NCBI GenBank assembly: GCA_013791885.1 | Contig: VMSZ01000056.1 | Span: forward strand, 1 to 64,000 | Length of the DNA: 64,000 nt | Source of the DNA: Sulfurimonas sp. | GTDB taxonomy: Bacteria > Campylobacterota > Campylobacteria > Campylobacterales > Sulfurimonadaceae | Direction: 5' to 3' | Shown: positions 1-8,233 of the stretch, in pieces | How the letters are laid out: each line of letters opens with the position of its first letter | Numbering within the stretch: the stretch's first letter is position 1 | Program-made: the position numbers and the translations under genes | The notes under the pieces: model-generated | The model's database searches: none | What the model was told of the DNA's origin: nothing | What the model saw: only the letters and a program-made list of their open reading frames with translations

Positions 1-270
1 GCAGTTATAGAAAATAAAATTTTACAGCCCAAAAATTTGATTGAAGTCATTCAAGAGAGAGAAACTCTAACAGTGAAAATATCTAACAATGCAGGGGCAA
101 TACCTGATAATATTATAAATAAAATCTTTGAACCATACTTTTCAACAAAAACATTTGAAGATGGTACTGGCTTAGGCTTACATATTGCTAAGTTAATTGC
201 TAATAAATTAAACTTAGTACTTAGCGTAACTACTTTTAAGGAGTGGACAACTTTTATAGTAAAAATCTAG
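1..270 (+). CDS. Sensor histidine kinase, C-terminal fragment (5' end outside window)
   Basis: The frame is open from the first base to the TAG at 268-270, so only the last 89 residues of the gene are here. They hold the end of a GHKL/HATPase_c ATP-binding domain: an N-box-like region with ISNNAG, then IFEPYFSTK (F box) and the glycine-rich GTGLGLHIAK (G2 box), the usual C-terminal order of two-component kinases. The kinase therefore phosphorylates a conserved His that lies outside the window, and its sensor is unknown. No receiver domain follows it; the next gene is an unrelated lipoprotein after a 69-base gap. The family call is secure, the signal sensed is not knowable here. Confidence 0.85.
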   Translation, partial: AVIENKILQPKNLIEVIQERETLTVKISNNAGAIPDNIINKIFEPYFSTKTFEDGTGLGLHIAKLIANKLNLVLSVTTFKEWTTFIVKI

Positions 271-339
271 TTTATATAGATAAATTTGACTATGTTTTGA
301 CTCTCTTCCATTAGAATATAAAAAAATTAAGGAAGATTG

Positions 340-1896
340 ATGAAGTTATCAGGTAAAACAAATATATTACTCAGTACTTTAATGGCTATGTTTTTAGTAG
401 GATGTAGTTCAAATGGAGAAGTAACAGTTACAGGCGTGCTAGCAGATGGCGCGATAGGAAACGCTAGTTACGAATGTGGCAGCACAACAGGGTTTACAAA
501 TGTAAAGGGTGAGTTTACTTGTCCTGCTGGAAGTCGTGTAGACTTTTACTATGGCAACATAAGATTAGGTGGAGTAGCTACACTGCCATCAGACAAAATA
601 GTGCTTATTCAAGATATCTTGGGTGTAAGTCGCACTAATACAGAGGATGCAGCTGTAGCAAGACTCGCCGTCTTTTTACAATCAATGGATAATGATGCAA
701 ACCATGCTAATGGAATCTTTTTAAATCCAAATGACATAGCGTCAATTACTATAAAAACAGAGTTCACAACTTTGAATGATGCCAATGTAACTTCGCTCAT
801 CACCGCAGCGGGTAAAACAGAATTAGACATAGATGTTGCTAAGTATAATTTACTTGTAACTACTAACAATGTTAAAAATTTTGGTACAGTTTATGGTCAA
901 ACGCAAGACTCTACTCCATCTGATACACCATCAGCCTGTCTGACACTTGAAAACATCTACTTAAACACAATGCCACTCTCTACTGTAAACTATGTAGGAG
1001 TAGGGTCAGCACAAACTCTTACTATCAAACTCTCAGCAGATGTAAACAGTACAGGCTTAACCATCACATCTTCAAATGCAATAAACGCAACGCTTGGTGC
1101 ATCTTCGGTTGTAGATACTAATATTTCATTTGACTACACAGCACCGATAGCTTTACTTTCGGCAGCAGACTTTAACAGTACAGATACACTAAGCATCGTT
1201 CATGCAGGATGTGATGCTATTATAGCGACTGTGCCACTTTTCAAAGAGTATGTAGTCTCTGCTTCTATGACAAGAGGTGACTTAGATACACTTATAGAAA
1301 ACTATACAGATGAGACAGATGCCACATTAAAAGCAGCCTACGCACAAGAAATTATCAATGCAGATACATCTAGTATCACGGATATGTCGGGCTTATTTAG
1401 TTGGAATTCTACATTCAACCTAGATATAAGTGGATGGGATACATCATCAGTTACTACTATGTACTATATGTTTAATGGAGCAAGTGCCTTTAACCAAAAT
1501 ATAGGAGATTGGAATACTTCTTCTGTGACTAATATGGCTGAAATGTTTTGGGATGCATCTTCATTTAATCAAGATATAGGCAGTTGGGATACATCTTCTG
1601 TAACAACGATGAATCAAATGTTTAAAAACTCGACATCTTTTAACCAAAATATCAGCAGTTGGGATACATCTTCTGTAACAGATATGTACTATATGTTTGT
1701 ATATGCACCAATATTCAACCAAGATATCAGCAGTTGGGATACTTCATCTGTAACTGAGATGGAAGGTCTCTTTTATGGTGCTGCAGCATTTACAAATCAA
1801 GATTTAAGTAGCTGGGTTGTGACAAATGTTACAAATCATCTCGACTTTATTACAGGTGCGGGCACAGGAAATATAGAACCTACTTGGCCACAATAA
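340..1896 (+). CDS. BspA-like surface lipoprotein with DUF285 repeats
   Basis: I start at ATG 340, six bases after AAGGAA; a TTG three bases upstream is the only close alternative. The N-terminus is a lipoprotein signal (charged start, hydrophobic stretch, LVGC lipobox with Cys near residue 22), so the protein is probably lipid-anchored to a membrane. The middle (about 25-310) is threonine/serine/asparagine-rich and unrecognised, with a recurring DTPSAC-type segment. From about residue 340 there are about five repeats of 25 residues built on [14 protein letters not shown] plus a short linker with MF, the hallmark of the DUF285/BspA-like leucine-rich family seen in mycoplasmas, oral anaerobes and protists. 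Those proteins are surface adhesins or of unknown function. The gene stands alone with a terminator behind it; a role in adhesion is inference only. Confidence 0.75.
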   Translation: MKLSGKTNILLSTLMAMFLVGCSSNGEVTVTGVLADGAIGNASYECGSTTGFTNVKGEFTCPAGSRVDFYYGNIRLGGVATLPSDKIVLIQDILGVSRTNTEDAAVARLAVFLQSMDNDANHANGIFLNPNDIASITIKTEFTTLNDANVTSLITAAGKTELDIDVAKYNLLVTTNNVKNFGTVYGQTQDSTPSDTPSACLTLENIYLNTMPLSTVNYVGVGSAQTLTIKLSADVNSTGLTITSSNAINATLGASSVVDTNISFDYTAPIALLSAADFNSTDTLSIVHAGCDAIIATVPLFKEYVVSASMTRGDLDTLIENYTDETDATLKAAYAQEIINADTSSITDMSGLFSWNSTFNLDISGWDTSSVTTMYYMFNGASAFNQNIGDWNTSSVTNMAEMFWDASSFNQDIGSWDTSSVTTMNQMFKNSTSFNQNISSWDTSSVTDMYYMFVYAPIFNQDISSWDTSSVTEMEGLFYGAAAFTNQDLSSWVVTNVTNHLDFITGAGTGNIEPTWPQ

Positions 1897-1907
1897 CTGA
1901 TTTTTAG

Positions 1908-1929
1908 AGTCCACAATAGTGGACTTTTT
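1908..1929 (+). terminator. Rho-independent terminator of the repeat lipoprotein gene
   Basis: A perfect 7-bp stem AGTCCAC/GTGGACT with loop AATA is followed directly by five T. It lies 11 bases after the lipoprotein stop and before the convergent ABC exporter stop at 1948. Confidence 0.85.
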
Positions 1930-1947
1930 GATAGTATTAGGTTTATT

Positions 1948-3717
1948 CTAAAGCAATTGTTGCATTACAAACTCAGCATAATGCCCCTCTTGCTCTTCAA
2001 GTTCTTTATGCGAACCTCTTTGAACAATTCTTCCATCATCAAGCACATAGATAGTGTCTGCATTTTTTACGGTACTGAGTCTGTGGGCTATTGTGATGAT
2101 GGTCTTGTCTTTAAGAATGGGAACAAGAGCATTAAAGAGTTTGGCTTCCGTATGCACATCCAGTGCTGAGGTGGACTCATCAAAAATGACGACGCTTGGG
2201 TTTGCAATAATCATCCTTGCAATGCTTAAACGCTGACGCTGGCCTCCTGAGAGCCTGATACCATGACGTCCCACAATGGTTTCAAGCCCATCTTTCATTC
2301 CATTTAGCATTTGCGTAAGCTGGGCAATTTCCAAGGCTTGATATATTCGCTTGTCACTGATGCTCTCATCTCCCATGCTGATGTTAAAACGCAGGGTGGA
2401 GTTAAAAAGTATAGGCATTTGCAGTACTAAAAATATTTGTGCTCTGAGTGAATGTTTGTCAAGTTTTTCAGTATCTATAGAGTTATAGGTAAGTGAACCG
2501 CTATTTTTTTCATAAAAGCCTGAGATTATCTGCGCAAGGGTTGTTTTCCCGCTGCCACTTGCTCCAATAAGTGCTATCTTAGAGCCGGCTTTTATTTCTA
2601 AACTTATATCTTTTAAAATCTCTTTATCTTGCGTGTAGGAAAAGCAGAGGTTCTTTAGGGCAATATCTACATTATTGGATTCTATGACTGCCGTGCCGCT
2701 TTTTTCGGTTTGAAGGGTAAGGATTTTGTTAATACGTGCAAGTGCGCTCATGGCAGAGGCGTAGCTGTACTGCATGGAGAGTATGTCTTGAACCGGTGTC
2801 ATAATAAACCAGATGTAGCCAAACATGGCAAACATCATCCCGATGCTCAGGTCGCTATAGGCTACCAAAAGAAGGCCTGAAGCCCGTAAAAGTTCAAAAA
2901 CAGCTAAAAATATAGTGTAAGAGAGTTTCTCGTAAGCGACACTTTTGAGTCCATACTCATTGGAAGTTTTTTGCACATGAGCAGCTTCCTCAATTGCGTT
3001 TTTAAAAAAATAGTTCTCTTTGTTGCTTGCTTTTATCTGTCCGTATAAATCAAGGGTTTCGCCAAGACTCTCTTGAAACTTTTCTATTGCTGCGTTTTCT
3101 TCTTTTTTAAGACCGCCCACTTTTTTTGACATCTGTTTGCTCACAAGCATGATGAGAGGCTGAATAATGAGAATTAAAATTCCAAGTACAGGGTCAATCA
3201 TGAGCATAACTATGCCAACGGCAGCAAGTGTTAAAACTGAGGCGACAAAACGGCTTACACTTGTAATAATAAAACCGTCAAGCGTGTTGACGTCAGTGAC
3301 AAGATTTGAAGTGATGGCGCCGCTACCAAGCGTTTCGTACTCGTTCATGGAGGCAATTTTGAGATGCTCTATAAGCCTTTTGCGCACCATAAAAGTGACA
3401 TATTTGGCAATTTTAGTGAAGATGCGAGTTGTAAGCACACCAAAGAAAAAGTAGATAAAACGCAAAAATATAACGGCGAGAGCTACAATGGCAATGTAGT
3501 AAAAAGCACTGGTCTGCCCAATAAAAGCATCTATTGTGTTTACAAAATACGAAGGCTTATTAAGCAGAACTTCATCTACCATGACGGGAAGCATGAGCGG
3601 GATAGGTACACTGACTATGATGGCCAAAAGGGTGAGTATCTGCCCGTAAATAAGGGCAGGTTTTTTATCTAAAATAAGTTTGAAAAGAGTTTTGAGAGTT
3701 ATTGGATTAGTATTCAT
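1948..3717 (-). CDS. ABC exporter, fused permease/ATPase (MsbA/LmrA-like half-transporter)
   Basis: A 589-residue half-transporter with an N-terminal six-helix ABC transmembrane domain (about 1-320) and a C-terminal nucleotide-binding domain. Walker A GASGSGKTT begins near residue 385, the Q-loop Gln lies near 433, the signature LSGGQ near 489 is followed by Walker B VVIFDES, and the switch His is in IAHRLS near 545. All catalytic residues are present, so it should work as a homodimeric exporter in the inner membrane. The substrate (lipid, peptide or drug) cannot be told from the sequence. It is monocistronic and convergent with the lipoprotein gene. Its start codon lies immediately downstream of a TATAAT box with no Shine-Dalgarno, suggesting a leaderless mRNA. 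Confidence 0.88.
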   Translation of the reverse strand: MNTNPITLKTLFKLILDKKPALIYGQILTLLAIIVSVPIPLMLPVMVDEVLLNKPSYFVNTIDAFIGQTSAFYYIAIVALAVIFLRFIYFFFGVLTTRIFTKIAKYVTFMVRKRLIEHLKIASMNEYETLGSGAITSNLVTDVNTLDGFIITSVSRFVASVLTLAAVGIVMLMIDPVLGILILIIQPLIMLVSKQMSKKVGGLKKEENAAIEKFQESLGETLDLYGQIKASNKENYFFKNAIEEAAHVQKTSNEYGLKSVAYEKLSYTIFLAVFELLRASGLLLVAYSDLSIGMMFAMFGYIWFIMTPVQDILSMQYSYASAMSALARINKILTLQTEKSGTAVIESNNVDIALKNLCFSYTQDKEILKDISLEIKAGSKIALIGASGSGKTTLAQIISGFYEKNSGSLTYNSIDTEKLDKHSLRAQIFLVLQMPILFNSTLRFNISMGDESISDKRIYQALEIAQLTQMLNGMKDGLETIVGRHGIRLSGGQRQRLSIARMIIANPSVVIFDESTSALDVHTEAKLFNALVPILKDKTIITIAHRLSTVKNADTIYVLDDGRIVQRGSHKELEEQEGHYAEFVMQQLL

Positions 3718-3723
3718 GAGCGT

Positions 3724-3729
3724 ATTATA
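3724..3729 (-). promoter_or_regulatory. -10 box of the ABC exporter gene, placed for a leaderless transcript
   Basis: On the minus strand a perfect TATAAT (3729 to 3724) is followed by six bases and then the ATG at 3717. The expected transcription start, about seven bases downstream of the -10 box, falls on the A of the start codon. Confidence 0.5.
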
Positions 3730-3788
3730 ACGGGCAATGAATAAAGTAAGTTTGTTTGGAGTAAAATTTCAAAATTATTTTATAAAGA

Positions 3789-4385
3789 ATGGTCACAAGA
3801 AATATGGAAAGAGTAGAATTTGGTGATTTTTACAGAAACAAAAAGAACGCTGTTTTTTTAGCCATTTATGTAAAAGAAATATCTCCGTGGAAATATTTTA
3901 ACGATGATATTAAAAGTATGCGCTGTCCTGCTATCATTATGATAGACAGATGGGATGGGCGCATGGGATTTCCAGGTGGAACGGTAGATGAAGGAGAAGA
4001 ACTTATTGATGCTTTGGTCCGTGAAGTAAAAGAGGAAATTGGCATCAATGTAAAACCGGACAAAGTGCATGCTATTGCTTCTCATGAGTGGAAAATAGCA
4101 ACACATTTATATGGTTTGGAAGTCCAAGAAGCGGAATTTTTACATATTTATTATCACATACTCAACAACTTTTCCCGCTCCATCTTGCTTCACGCTTACG
4201 AAGAGGGAGATAAATCGCATTTTATGTCTGAGATTACTGGGATTAAAATTATTCCTCTTGTACAGCACGCAGGCAAAGGAATAAACTACTTTTTAGAAAA
4301 CTCCTTTGCCGGTTCTGCAAAAAATGAACTGCTCATCATGCTTAATGAACTTTTTAAGATAAAGATAGAGCCCAAGAAAAATTAA
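3789..4385 (+). CDS. Nudix hydrolase, NUDT16-like
   Basis: 198 residues with a complete Nudix box (GX5EX7REVXEEXGI, about residues 64-86), so it should hydrolyse a nucleoside diphosphate linked to X using divalent metal. The protein differs from ordinary bacterial MutT/NudC types. The approach to the box (WDGRMGFPGG) and especially the C-terminal FLENSFAGSAKNELL closely match what I recall of animal NUDT16 (RFDGRLGFPGG; FLENSFIGSAREQLL), the U8 snoRNA-decapping and (d)IDPase enzyme. NUDT16 substrates are capped RNA, IDP/dIDP and protein-linked ADP-ribose; which applies here is unknown. The start is uncertain: ATG 3789 has no clear ribosome site and ATG 3804 is an alternative. It is convergent with the permease gene. 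Confidence 0.85.
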   Translation: MVTRNMERVEFGDFYRNKKNAVFLAIYVKEISPWKYFNDDIKSMRCPAIIMIDRWDGRMGFPGGTVDEGEELIDALVREVKEEIGINVKPDKVHAIASHEWKIATHLYGLEVQEAEFLHIYYHILNNFSRSILLHAYEEGDKSHFMSEITGIKIIPLVQHAGKGINYFLENSFAGSAKNELLIMLNELFKIKIEPKKN

Positions 4386-4396
4386 TTCTTTCTACG

Positions 4397-5452
4397 CTAC
4401 ATATCTGTTTTGTGGGAATGAAGCTTTCTGGTCAAGTATGGCTTAAAAGTAAAGTAGAGCATAAACAGCCATAATACGACACTGCTAAATATTTCAAGAA
4501 GACCCACATCTTCATGAACATGAATAATAGATTTCGCATCAAGGGCATTTGCGTCAAAGACGTAATCAAGACCTAATCCAAAAAGTACACTTCCGGCTAT
4601 AATAGTTCCAAGATAAATATACAAAGAACGTGTTCCAAGCATTTTTTTGACAACGCCTATGGTGACTGTATTTGTCGCAGGTCCGGCACTTAAAAAGACA
4701 AACGCAGCTCCGGGAGAGACTCCGGCTAACATAAGTGCTGCTGCAATAGGTAAAGAAGCCGTTGCGCAAACGTACATAGGAACGGCTATAGCAATCGCTA
4801 TAAAGTATGAGAGCCATGCGTATTCAATAAGAATATTACTCAGGTTTTGAGGAATGGCCGCTGTAATGAGTGCACCCAAAAGAAGTCCAAATAGCAGAGG
4901 TTTTGCGATATCGCCAAGAAGGGTTCCAAAGGCATATTTCATCGCGTTTGGAAAAGAAAATTTCTTTTTTTCTTCTTTTTTGCTTGAACAGGAATTACCG
5001 CAGCATGAACTTTTTTCTTCCTCCATTTCCGGGATTAGCTCTTTGTCTAAATAGTTTGTTAAAACTCCCGCAACCATAGCAATAATCATAGAAGTCAAAA
5101 CTCTGTACAGTGTAAATATCCAGCCAAACATTCCATACGTTGCTAAAATAGAATCGACTCCCGTAATGGGTGTGGAGATTAAAAATGAGAGAGTAGCGCC
5201 TTTACTCGCACCGCTTTTCTTAATGCTTGTGGCAAGGGGAATAACCCCGCACGAGCAGACAGGAAGCGGTATTCCAAAGAGTGTTGATTTTATGACAGAG
5301 CCGATGTTTTCTTTACCCAGATGTTTTGTAACAAGAGTCTCAGGAACGAGCTCATGCAAAATACCTGCAAAAATAAGCCCAAAAAGTATGTATATGGACA
5401 TTGCGTTTGAGAGTTCAATGAGTGAATCTATAAAAAGTGTTAAATATTCCAT
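4397..5452 (-). CDS. SO_0444/ArsP-family permease (putative Cu/Zn or organo-metal efflux)
   Basis: A 351-residue polytopic membrane protein of the DUF318/permease family, to which ArsP and the SO_0444 Cu/Zn efflux group belong. Two similar membrane halves (about 15-115 and 180-310) each carry the conserved Gly/Pro-rich segments GIPLPVCSCGVIPLA and VPMYVCATASLPIAAALMLAG. Between them is a cytoplasmic Cys-rich linker with CCGNSC near residue 155, a likely soft-metal site. Family knowledge suggests export of a metal or metalloid; direct evidence for the ion is absent. It is monocistronic. A wrecked ars locus lies 7 kb away but is not in the same operon. Confidence 0.8.
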   Translation of the reverse strand: MEYLTLFIDSLIELSNAMSIYILFGLIFAGILHELVPETLVTKHLGKENIGSVIKSTLFGIPLPVCSCGVIPLATSIKKSGASKGATLSFLISTPITGVDSILATYGMFGWIFTLYRVLTSMIIAMVAGVLTNYLDKELIPEMEEEKSSCCGNSCSSKKEEKKKFSFPNAMKYAFGTLLGDIAKPLLFGLLLGALITAAIPQNLSNILIEYAWLSYFIAIAIAVPMYVCATASLPIAAALMLAGVSPGAAFVFLSAGPATNTVTIGVVKKMLGTRSLYIYLGTIIAGSVLFGLGLDYVFDANALDAKSIIHVHEDVGLLEIFSSVVLWLFMLYFTFKPYLTRKLHSHKTDM

Positions 5453-5595
5453 AATTACAAGCTCCTGAGTCAGTAGTGCTCTTTTATTATCACTATTTTT
5501 CTTTTGTGTGATTAAAAAATATACATATTATATGCTGCACAGTATCACAGAAATATTACAATCCTTTTATTAAAACATGATTAAGAGAGTAGTAA

Positions 5596-8217
5596 ATGAC
5601 AGAAAAACTTGTTGCATATAAAAATTTTAACATAGCATCCAATCTTCTTCCATTCATAAAATATATGGAAACTGTTGAAGACAGCAGAGAAAAATTGGAC
5701 GACTTAACAAAGAATTGGGATAGCCTCTCTTTGCTCAGCCAGTTGGGTGATGCCGGCGTTAATATGAGTAGAATAAAAAATAACTTTTCTTCTCTTTCCT
5801 CGGAACTCATAAATTATCTTGCAAGTGAAATCCTGAAAAAAACTGTTGACGAGATGCATTCTAAAGCTCAGGTCGCCGTTGATATTGTAATTAGAAATCT
5901 TTTTGAAAGAACGGCTGATATAGGATTTTTAGCAACCGATGAAAAAATACGAGAATTTTTACTCAAAAATCCTACTAAATATACCGAGAATTATGAGAAT
6001 GAATTGGAGAGCATCAAAAAACATTTTGTTGAGTATGTGGAAAAATACAGTGTTTACTTTGACATAGTTTTAATGAATCCAAATGGCGATATTCTTGCAA
6101 ATATTGATAAGAAAAATTTGATTCTAAAATCAAAAGATTCCATAATCAAGCAAGTTCTGACGACCTCAGAAGAGTTTGTCGAAACATATAAATACCATGA
6201 TTTTTTGCCCTCATACGAGCAAAGTCTTGTTTATTCTTTTAAAGTGATGCAGGACAATCAGCCAAACTCTAAGGTGCTTGGTGTTTTGTCTTTGTGTTTT
6301 AAATTTGAAGACGAAATGCAAGCAATCTTTCATAACCTTAAAAATGAGAAAACCAAAGAGTGTATCACGCTTTTAGATAAATCTGCAAACGTAATTGCAA
6401 CGAGTGATAAGTATCATATTCCCAAAGGTGCCCAGTTGGAGAAAGTGTTAAATGATGAATATAAAGTAGTCACCTTTGGCGGAAGAGATTACTTGAGCAA
6501 AAGTTGTAAAACCAATGGCTATCAAGGCTTCTTCGGTTTAGGCTGGTATGGGCATGTTATGGTGCCGATAGAGCATGCGTTTTGTGACATAGACGGAGGA
6601 AACTTTGAAATAAGCGAGGAGTTACTTTTGTCTATATTGCAGCATAGTGAGCAGTTTCCCGAAGAGTTAAAAAATATTCCTATCCAAGCCTCGGATATAC
6701 AATATAATTTAAACAGGGCTATCTGGAATGGTAATGTAAAGCAGAGTAATTCCAAAAATAATAACAAACAGTTTTCAAGAGCACTCTTGCAGGAAATACG
6801 CAATACGGGAGAAAAAACGAAAGGCACAATCGGTGCATCTATGGCAAATCTTACCAAGACTATGGTTCTTGGCGATAGTCAGTTTTTGGCAGATTTGATT
6901 CTTGATATCATGGATAGAAATTTATATGAGAGAGCAAATGATTGCAGATGGTGGGCGCTTACATCCGACTTTAGAAAAATACTTGAAAATGAGCAGATAA
7001 GCAGGGACGAGCGAGAAAAAATCTCTGCAATACTAGCTTATATAAATGATCTGTATACGGTTTATACAAGTCTGTTCGTATATGATAAAAATGGAGTGGT
7101 CATCGCAGTCTCAAAACTCTCGCAAAATCACCTGATAGGGCAAAAATTGTCGCAAGAGTGGGTTGAAAAAACATTGAATATCAGTGATTCATCGCAGTAC
7201 TGTGTGTCTGAGTTTGAAACAACATCTTTGTATGATGCAAAACATACCTATATTTATAATGCGCCTATCCGTTCATTAGACAACGAGGATAAAGTTTTAG
7301 GGGGCATCGGAGTTGTGTTTGACTCGGAAGTACAGTTTGCAGCAATGATTCAAGAATCTCTTCCAAAAGGAGCAAATGAGGAGGTAAAAGAAGGTCTTTT
7401 CGCGGTTTTGGCGACGAAAGAGCAAACGGTTATAGCCTCCAATAATGCACACTATGGGGCAGGTGATTTTTTTGAGATAGATAAAAAGTTTTTTGAACTT
7501 AAAAAGGGCGAATCGCTGAGTGAGATTATCGAGTATGACGCAAAGTACTATGCCTTGGGCGTGCAGTGTTCAAAGGGTTACCGAGAATATAAAAGCGACA
7601 AAGATGATTACAGTAACGATGTGTACAGTTTTGTATTTTCATATATCAGTGACATTGAAGAGACAAAGGTTGAGGCTGCTTCAGAATATGTCTTAGAGAG
7701 GGAAGGTTCTATAGAGAGTAATGAAAACAGTGCTGATATCGCAAGTTTTTATATTGGCTCTCACTGGTTAGGTTTTCATGCAGAAGATGTCATAGAATCT
7801 ATACATATTGATGAGTTAAGATCGACTATTCAGTTAGACAAAAATCATCACTACAAGGGGAGTGTAATCTACAAGGACCAGATGATTTATGTTATTGATA
7901 TCCAAAATTTCATTAATGAGAATGTAGACGACAAGGCTTATGAAGAAATAATTATTATCAGATTTGGAGCAAGCGATAGTCTCATTGGAATTTTGGTCAA
8001 TTCTCTTGGCGATATTCCTGAAGTTCAAATGGATAGAGTGAGACTTTTGGATAAGTACGTGGTTGGTGATAGGACGCTTATAGAGAGTATGGTGTTTCCT
8101 ATGGGTGGCGATGCATCCAAAAAGGTACTGAGTATTTTAAGTGTTGAAAAAATAAGTGACAATCTTGTGAAGCCTGAAAGGACTCACATGATTCCAAGAA
8201 AAATTGCGGTTGGCTAA
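5596..8217 (+). CDS. Large soluble chemotaxis protein: two Cache-like sensors fused to a CheW domain
   Basis: 873 residues with no transmembrane segment that I can see and no methyl-accepting hairpin. A CheW domain fills about residues 716-860 (ASFYIGSHWLGF to VLSILSVEKI), which should dock on CheA and chemoreceptors. The rest looks like a sensory duplication: RNLFERTADIGFLATDEKIR (from residue 100) matches RNLYERANDCRWWALTSDFR (from residue 441), each followed by a PAS/Cache-like stretch with YFDIVLMNPNGDILA and YTSLFVYDKNGVVIA. A CheW adaptor carrying its own cytoplasmic sensors could couple an internal signal directly to the receptor array. It is monocistronic, starts at ATG 5596 after GAGAG, and converges with gltX. 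Confidence 0.75.
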   Translation: MTEKLVAYKNFNIASNLLPFIKYMETVEDSREKLDDLTKNWDSLSLLSQLGDAGVNMSRIKNNFSSLSSELINYLASEILKKTVDEMHSKAQVAVDIVIRNLFERTADIGFLATDEKIREFLLKNPTKYTENYENELESIKKHFVEYVEKYSVYFDIVLMNPNGDILANIDKKNLILKSKDSIIKQVLTTSEEFVETYKYHDFLPSYEQSLVYSFKVMQDNQPNSKVLGVLSLCFKFEDEMQAIFHNLKNEKTKECITLLDKSANVIATSDKYHIPKGAQLEKVLNDEYKVVTFGGRDYLSKSCKTNGYQGFFGLGWYGHVMVPIEHAFCDIDGGNFEISEELLLSILQHSEQFPEELKNIPIQASDIQYNLNRAIWNGNVKQSNSKNNNKQFSRALLQEIRNTGEKTKGTIGASMANLTKTMVLGDSQFLADLILDIMDRNLYERANDCRWWALTSDFRKILENEQISRDEREKISAILAYINDLYTVYTSLFVYDKNGVVIAVSKLSQNHLIGQKLSQEWVEKTLNISDSSQYCVSEFETTSLYDAKHTYIYNAPIRSLDNEDKVLGGIGVVFDSEVQFAAMIQESLPKGANEEVKEGLFAVLATKEQTVIASNNAHYGAGDFFEIDKKFFELKKGESLSEIIEYDAKYYALGVQCSKGYREYKSDKDDYSNDVYSFVFSYISDIEETKVEAASEYVLEREGSIESNENSADIASFYIGSHWLGFHAEDVIESIHIDELRSTIQLDKNHHYKGSVIYKDQMIYVIDIQNFINENVDDKAYEEIIIIRFGASDSLIGILVNSLGDIPEVQMDRVRLLDKYVVGDRTLIESMVFPMGGDASKKVLSILSVEKISDNLVKPERTHMIPRKIAVG

Positions 8218-8233
8218 CTCCTAAGAGTTAGCC
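8212..8233. terminator. Bidirectional terminator hairpin overlapping both stop codons
   Basis: A perfect 9-bp stem GGCTAACTC/GAGTTAGCC with loop CTAA lies exactly at the junction of two convergent genes. The TAA of the CheW-sensor gene (8215-8217) is in the left arm and the TAG of gltX (complement of 8221-8223) starts in the loop. There is no long T run, so efficiency is uncertain. Confidence 0.55.
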
